A DNA stretch of 64,000 nucleotides from Nodosilinea sp. FACHB-131. GTDB taxonomy: Bacteria; Cyanobacteriota; Cyanobacteriia; Phormidesmidales; Phormidesmidaceae. Positions within the stretch are counted from its first letter, which is position 1, and the number at the start of each line of letters is the position of its first letter. Below, piece by piece: positions 60,699 to 64,000 of the stretch. Location of the stretch: contig NZ_JACJOF010000012.1 of NCBI RefSeq assembly GCF_014695395.1, positions 1 to 64,000 of the forward strand. The letters are read 5' to 3'. The position numbers and the translations under genes are program-made. A model generated the notes under the pieces. The model saw only the letters and a program-made list of their open reading frames with translations. It was not told the DNA's origin and made no database searches.

Positions 60699-60824
60699 GC
60701 TTCTATTTCCAGATTTAATCGTAAGCCTGACCGCTGGCTCCCTACCGTTTAGATAGGGGCTGGCGGTCGGGCTTATCTGCGTTAAAGGATTGCCGCTCTT
60801 CGCGGTGCGGGGGCCAGGGTTCCC

Positions 60825-60830
60825 TATAAT
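60825..60830 (+). promoter_or_regulatory. -10 hexamer upstream of lysS
   Basis: A consensus TATAAT lies 36 bases before the lysS ATG. No good -35 box was seen at the usual distance. Confidence 0.5.
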
Positions 60831-60866
60831 GAGGGCTTGTGACGTTTTGCCATTCACTCCCTAGCT

Positions 60867-62408
60867 ATGTCGTCTGACTCTAACCGCCCAGGCCAAAGCG
60901 CCTCTAGCCTTGACGAAATCCGCGCCGCCCGCCTGCAAAAGGTAGAAGACCTCAAGCAGCTAGGCCAAAACCCCTTTGCCTATAGGTGGGATGTCACTCA
61001 CCACACCGCCGACTTGCAGGCCAAATACGCTGACATAGAAGCCGGAGCCGAGGTGGATGCTCTGGTTTCCCTCGCCGGGAGAATTTTGGCGCGGCGAGTG
61101 TTTGGCAAGCTGGCCTTCTTTACCCTGCAGGATGAGAGCGGCATCATTCAGCTGTACCTGGAAAAGGCTACCATTGACGCCTATATGAGGGAGCCTAACC
61201 TCCAGGCCTTTGAGCACCTGAAGCAGCTCACCGATGTGGGCGATATTCTCGGTGTGTGCGGCACCATTAAGCGCACCGAAAAGGGCGAACTCTCGGTCAA
61301 GGTGCAGGAGTACGCCATGCTCACCAAATCGTTGCTGCCTCTGCCTGACAAGTGGCACGGCCTGACGGATGTGGCCAAGCGCTACCGCCAGCGCTACGTC
61401 GATTTAATTGTCAACCCCACCGTGCGCGACACCTTTCGCAAGCGGGCGCTGATCACCTCCGGTATTCGTCGTTATTTAGAAGATCGGGGATTTTTAGAGA
61501 TTGAAACCCCAGTGCTGCAAAGCGAGGCCGGGGGGGCCGAGGCGCGCCCCTTCGTCACCTACCACAACACTTTGGAGATGGATCTCTACCTGCGTATCGC
61601 TACCGAGCTGCACCTGAAGCGGCTGGTGGTGGGCGGCTTTGAGCGAGTGTTTGAAATTGGCCGCATCTTTCGCAACGAGGGCGTGTCGACCCGCCATAAC
61701 CCCGAGTTCACCAGCGTGGAGTTTTACCAGGCCTATGCCGACTACCACGATCTGATGAATCTCACCGAAGACTTGATCGCTACTCTAGCTAAAGACATTC
61801 TAGGCACGCTCAAGATTACCTATCAAGGCGTAGACATCGATCTGACTCCGCCCTGGAAGCGGGTGACGATGCACGACCTAGTGCAGGAGCACATCGGGCT
61901 AGATTTTCGCCAGTTCACCACTCTTGAAGAAGCCCAGGCGGCGGTGAAGGATCTCAAGCTGCACGGTGTTGAAGACTGCGACTCAATCGGCAAACTGTTG
62001 AACGAAGTCTTTGAGCAAAAAATCGAAGAAACCCTAATTCAGCCGACGTTTCTGATCGACCACCCGATCGAGATTTCGCCTCTGTCGAAGCCCCACCGCA
62101 GCCGACCTGGGGTGGTGGAACGATTTGAGCTATTTGTGGTGGGCCGAGAGACCGCCAACGGATTTTCGGAGTTGACCGACCCCATCGATCAGCGGCAGCG
62201 CTTTGAATTGCAGGCGGCGCGTAAGGCGGCGGGCGACCTGGAGGCTACGGGCGTAGACGAAGACTTTCTCACGGCCCTAGAGCACGGTATGCCCCCTACC
62301 TGTGGCGAGGGCATTGGCATCGATCGCCTGGTGATGCTGCTCACCGATAGCCCCAGCATTCGCGATGTGATCGCTTTTCCATTGCTGAAGCCGGAGCGGG
62401 AGGAGTAG
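60867..62408 (+). CDS. lysS: Lysyl-tRNA synthetase (class II)
   Basis: The enzyme charges tRNA-Lys. The 513-residue protein has an N-terminal OB-fold anticodon-binding domain ([20 protein letters not shown]), then the class II catalytic domain with motif 1 ([10 protein letters not shown]), motif 2 ([19 protein letters not shown]) and motif 3 ([10 protein letters not shown]). Length is normal. A terminator follows at 62510, after a G-rich repeat. Confidence 0.96.
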   Translation: MSSDSNRPGQSASSLDEIRAARLQKVEDLKQLGQNPFAYRWDVTHHTADLQAKYADIEAGAEVDALVSLAGRILARRVFGKLAFFTLQDESGIIQLYLEKATIDAYMREPNLQAFEHLKQLTDVGDILGVCGTIKRTEKGELSVKVQEYAMLTKSLLPLPDKWHGLTDVAKRYRQRYVDLIVNPTVRDTFRKRALITSGIRRYLEDRGFLEIETPVLQSEAGGAEARPFVTYHNTLEMDLYLRIATELHLKRLVVGGFERVFEIGRIFRNEGVSTRHNPEFTSVEFYQAYADYHDLMNLTEDLIATLAKDILGTLKITYQGVDIDLTPPWKRVTMHDLVQEHIGLDFRQFTTLEEAQAAVKDLKLHGVEDCDSIGKLLNEVFEQKIEETLIQPTFLIDHPIEISPLSKPHRSRPGVVERFELFVVGRETANGFSELTDPIDQRQRFELQAARKAAGDLEATGVDEDFLTALEHGMPPTCGEGIGIDRLVMLLTDSPSIRDVIAFPLLKPEREE

Positions 62409-62485
62409 GTGGGTAGGCGGGTAGGAGAGTGGATGGGTGGATGGGTGAGGGGAGGGGATGAGGACGGTGAGGGGGTGAGGAGGGC
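62406..62485. repeat. G-rich low-complexity intergenic repeat
   Basis: Starting at the lysS stop, GGTGGGTAGGCGGGTAGGAG, GGATGGGTGGATGGG and GGTGAGGGGGTGAGG units follow each other. It is the same kind of tract as at 7749. The region to 62746 has, besides the terminator, a gene-free AT-rich part. Confidence 0.65.
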
Positions 62486-62509
62486 AATTCAAAATTGCTT
62501 GGTCTAACG

Positions 62510-62539
62510 AAAAGCTCCCCGCCTAGGCGGGGAGCTTTT
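62510..62539. terminator. Bidirectional terminator after lysS
   Basis: AAAAGCTCCCCGCC and its exact complement are separated by TA. A-run and T-run on either side fit termination from both lysS and the convergent HTH gene. Confidence 0.9.
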
Positions 62540-62746
62540 CAAATATAGGGAGTTCAGCTAGGAAGTGGGGTTCTGTATAGTAAGGGTGCAGTGGGCTTGC
62601 CCGGTTATGACCTACCCACGCATAAGATTCCCATACTGAGGCCCAAATTCCGTAGGGAATTGCAAAAAAATCTGAAACTTTATTGGGTATTTATAGCCAG
62701 GGTAAAAGTTTTTTCTGAGCTGGCACCTAGTTAAGGGCAATGGCGT

Positions 62747-63418
62747 CTAAGTTTGGATCGGCGTAACTTTGGCCCGATACAGCAGGCGATCGCCCTGACG
62801 ATATCCCACATGGCTGACTCTCACTGGCTGTCCTGGTGACAAAGCGCCTGCCTTAGGCTGGTGAATCTGCGGATTGTAGGACACTTCGGCCCCGACCGTT
62901 TCTATGGGGGTGACGCCCCAGCTCTGTACGAGGGTTTCTACGGGGCGCACCAGGGGAAGCAGTTTTTGGGCGGAGAGATCAGGCTTTTGCTGGGCAGCGT
63001 GGGCGGCGGTGGGCCACTGCACCAGCCAAGGCTCTAGCTGGGCGATCGCCTCCTGCTGCACCTGCTGGCGCACGGTGACGGCCTGGGTAGCGAGCTGGGT
63101 TTGGAGGCGATCGCACTCCTGCCGCAGGGCTTTAATTTGACCCAGAGCCTCAGCCCCAGAGCCTCCTATCGGCTGGGACAGGTTGAGCGAGCTAAATCTA
63201 TCCACCAAAGCCTCTAGCGACAGTCCCAGGGCTTGGCCAAGGCGTTGCAGCACGTCCACCCGTAGTCGCCCGACTTGCCCCTGGCGCAGGCTGTCGATCG
63301 CCGAGCGGGGCACGCCACAGACTTGGCTGAGGGCACGGTAGCTGGCAATATTTGCCTGGGCCATCAGCGATCGCAGCGCTGGGCTGTGGTCTACTTGGTC
63401 AGAACTAGAACTCGCCAT
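62747..63418 (-). CDS. HTH and GrpE-like C-terminal domain fusion protein
   Basis: The 223 residues combine an XRE-like helix-turn-helix (about 12-75; IASYRALSQVCGVPRSAIDS, RLRVDVLQRLGQALGLSLEA), a coiled coil (about 95-125; IKALRQECDRLQTQLATQAV) and a C-terminal part (about 155-220; GVTPIETVGAEVSYNPQIHQ, then VGYRQGDRLLYRAKV) that resembles the GrpE beta domain, which binds DnaK. So it could be a DNA-binding regulator tied to DnaK. The fusion is an inference by motif reading. The coding end faces lysS. Confidence 0.7.
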   Translation of the reverse strand: MASSSSDQVDHSPALRSLMAQANIASYRALSQVCGVPRSAIDSLRQGQVGRLRVDVLQRLGQALGLSLEALVDRFSSLNLSQPIGGSGAEALGQIKALRQECDRLQTQLATQAVTVRQQVQQEAIAQLEPWLVQWPTAAHAAQQKPDLSAQKLLPLVRPVETLVQSWGVTPIETVGAEVSYNPQIHQPKAGALSPGQPVRVSHVGYRQGDRLLYRAKVTPIQT

Positions 63419-63454
63419 AGCCCCCCGCTACCCCCGCTAACAATTGATGCTGCC

Positions 63455-64000
63455 CTAAAAGTTGAGGTCTAACTCTTCCGGCGGGCGGTTTTGCAGGTCG
63501 GGGAGATTGCTGCCAGGGGTTGACCCTCGGGTGCGGAGGCTTTCGCCTAGGGGGTCGCGGGGGCGGGCGGTTGGTGAGGGCGTAGGCCGAGGTGCTGGGG
63601 CTGTTTGACCACTGCTGCTGGCGGTACCGCCGCCTTGATTGATAATGACGGGCTGGTTGGGGCGAGGGTTAAAGGTCTCAAAGGTAACCGCGCGCACTAG
63701 GGGCGGGTTTTGGCCATCGGTGACGCGCAGGGTCACAGTGGTAGTGCCTGCCGGGCTAAGGGGCATCGACAGCGCTCCCTGAAGGCCCACCGTCCCTGGC
63801 GAAGGCAGCAGTTCAACTTTGGCCGTTGAGCCGCCCTCTACCCGCCAAGCCACTTGGAACCCAGGGATTTGCTGGCCCGGTTCTACCGGCACTAGATATT
63901 TGGGCTGAGCCTCACGTCCGTTAATGGTGAACGAGGCGATGCGCACTGGGCGGGGCTGAATATTTACCACTTCGCTCTGTTTGGCTGCCGGCAGCTCGCG
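63455..64000 (-). CDS. C-terminal part of a proline-rich, probably extracytoplasmic protein (partial)
   Basis: The frame is open to the right edge of the window, so its start lies outside. The visible 181 residues contain a beta-sandwich-like part (FTINGREAQPKYLVPVEPGQ, then TTTVTLRVTDGQNPPL) that resembles Ig-like domains, and a Pro/Thr/Ser-rich tail (SSGQTAPAPRPTPSPTARP) ending LDLNF. No catalytic motif is visible. It is 36 bp upstream of the HTH gene on the same strand. Confidence 0.65.
   Translation of the reverse strand, partial: RELPAAKQSEVVNIQPRPVRIASFTINGREAQPKYLVPVEPGQQIPGFQVAWRVEGGSTAKVELLPSPGTVGLQGALSMPLSPAGTTTVTLRVTDGQNPPLVRAVTFETFNPRPNQPVIINQGGGTASSSGQTAPAPRPTPSPTARPRDPLGESLRTRGSTPGSNLPDLQNRPPEELDLNF

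Overview
The window comes from a cyanobacterial chromosome. It holds photosynthesis genes found only in oxygenic phototrophs (psb30/ycf12, psb34, a one-helix high-light-inducible protein, a GUN4 domain, an orange-carotenoid-protein N-domain homologue). It also has the cyanobacterial sRNA Yfr1, principal and group-2 sigma factors of cyanobacterial type, and many HIP1 octamers (GCGATCGC). Protein similarity and moderately high GC suggest a Leptolyngbya/Nodosilinea/Phormidium-type filamentous lineage, but the genus cannot be fixed from the sequence alone. There are no rRNA genes, transposases, prophage genes or CRISPR arrays; this is core chromosome with compact gene spacing.

Layout. 1-9 kb: TPR protein, tatC, a RodZ-like membrane HTH protein, YciI, a Mo-nitrogenase C-terminal-like protein, tadA, an acyltransferase, ldh, two half-size GDT1/UPF0016 cation transporters, a YkgJ protein and psb30. 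9-19 kb: ispD, a GT9-like protein, a ferritin-like protein preceded by a 48-bp near-perfect palindrome, glutaminase, LOG protein, trxA with Yfr1 upstream, a solitary ureC and a group-2 sigma factor. 19-27 kb: sbcC, tRNA-Ser(GCT), and the minus-strand series lysA-cdaA-uppS-pgsA. 27-38 kb: rimI, clpC, rlmD, lpxD, lexA with its own SOS box, sigA, cysE and a secreted protein. 38-47 kb: bactofilin, the OCP-N-domain protein between two perfect palindromes, an ABC ATPase without permease, cupin, aroC, an M23 peptidase, an MBL-fold protein, psb34, an AddB/UvrD-like ATPase and rpsU. 47-57 kb: metallophosphoesterase, exported adenosine deaminase-like protein with an SDR, polA, then an exported GUN4-domain protein, an HLIP and a small membrane protein that seems to start at ATT. 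57-64 kb: a Cys-cluster protein, a helical protein, a DUF1232 protein, upp, a YggT protein, lysS, an HTH/GrpE-like fusion and a truncated C-terminus.

Best leads. (1) A tetrapyrrole- or chlorophyll-linked group at 54.8-56.8 kb: a signal-peptide-bearing GUN4 protein, then an HLIP, then a small membrane protein with a strong Shine-Dalgarno sequence but ATT where the start should be. (2) The 147-residue carotenoid-domain protein, which keeps the OCP ligand residues and lies between a 26-bp and a 32-bp perfect palindrome. (3) Yfr1 at the trxA locus, and a LexA with all autocleavage residues plus a consensus cyanobacterial SOS box, which together predict a working SOS response. (4) A cyanobacterial AddB/UvrD-like ATPase of unknown role.

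Limits: all identities come from reading motifs by eye. No alignment, folding or database search was run.
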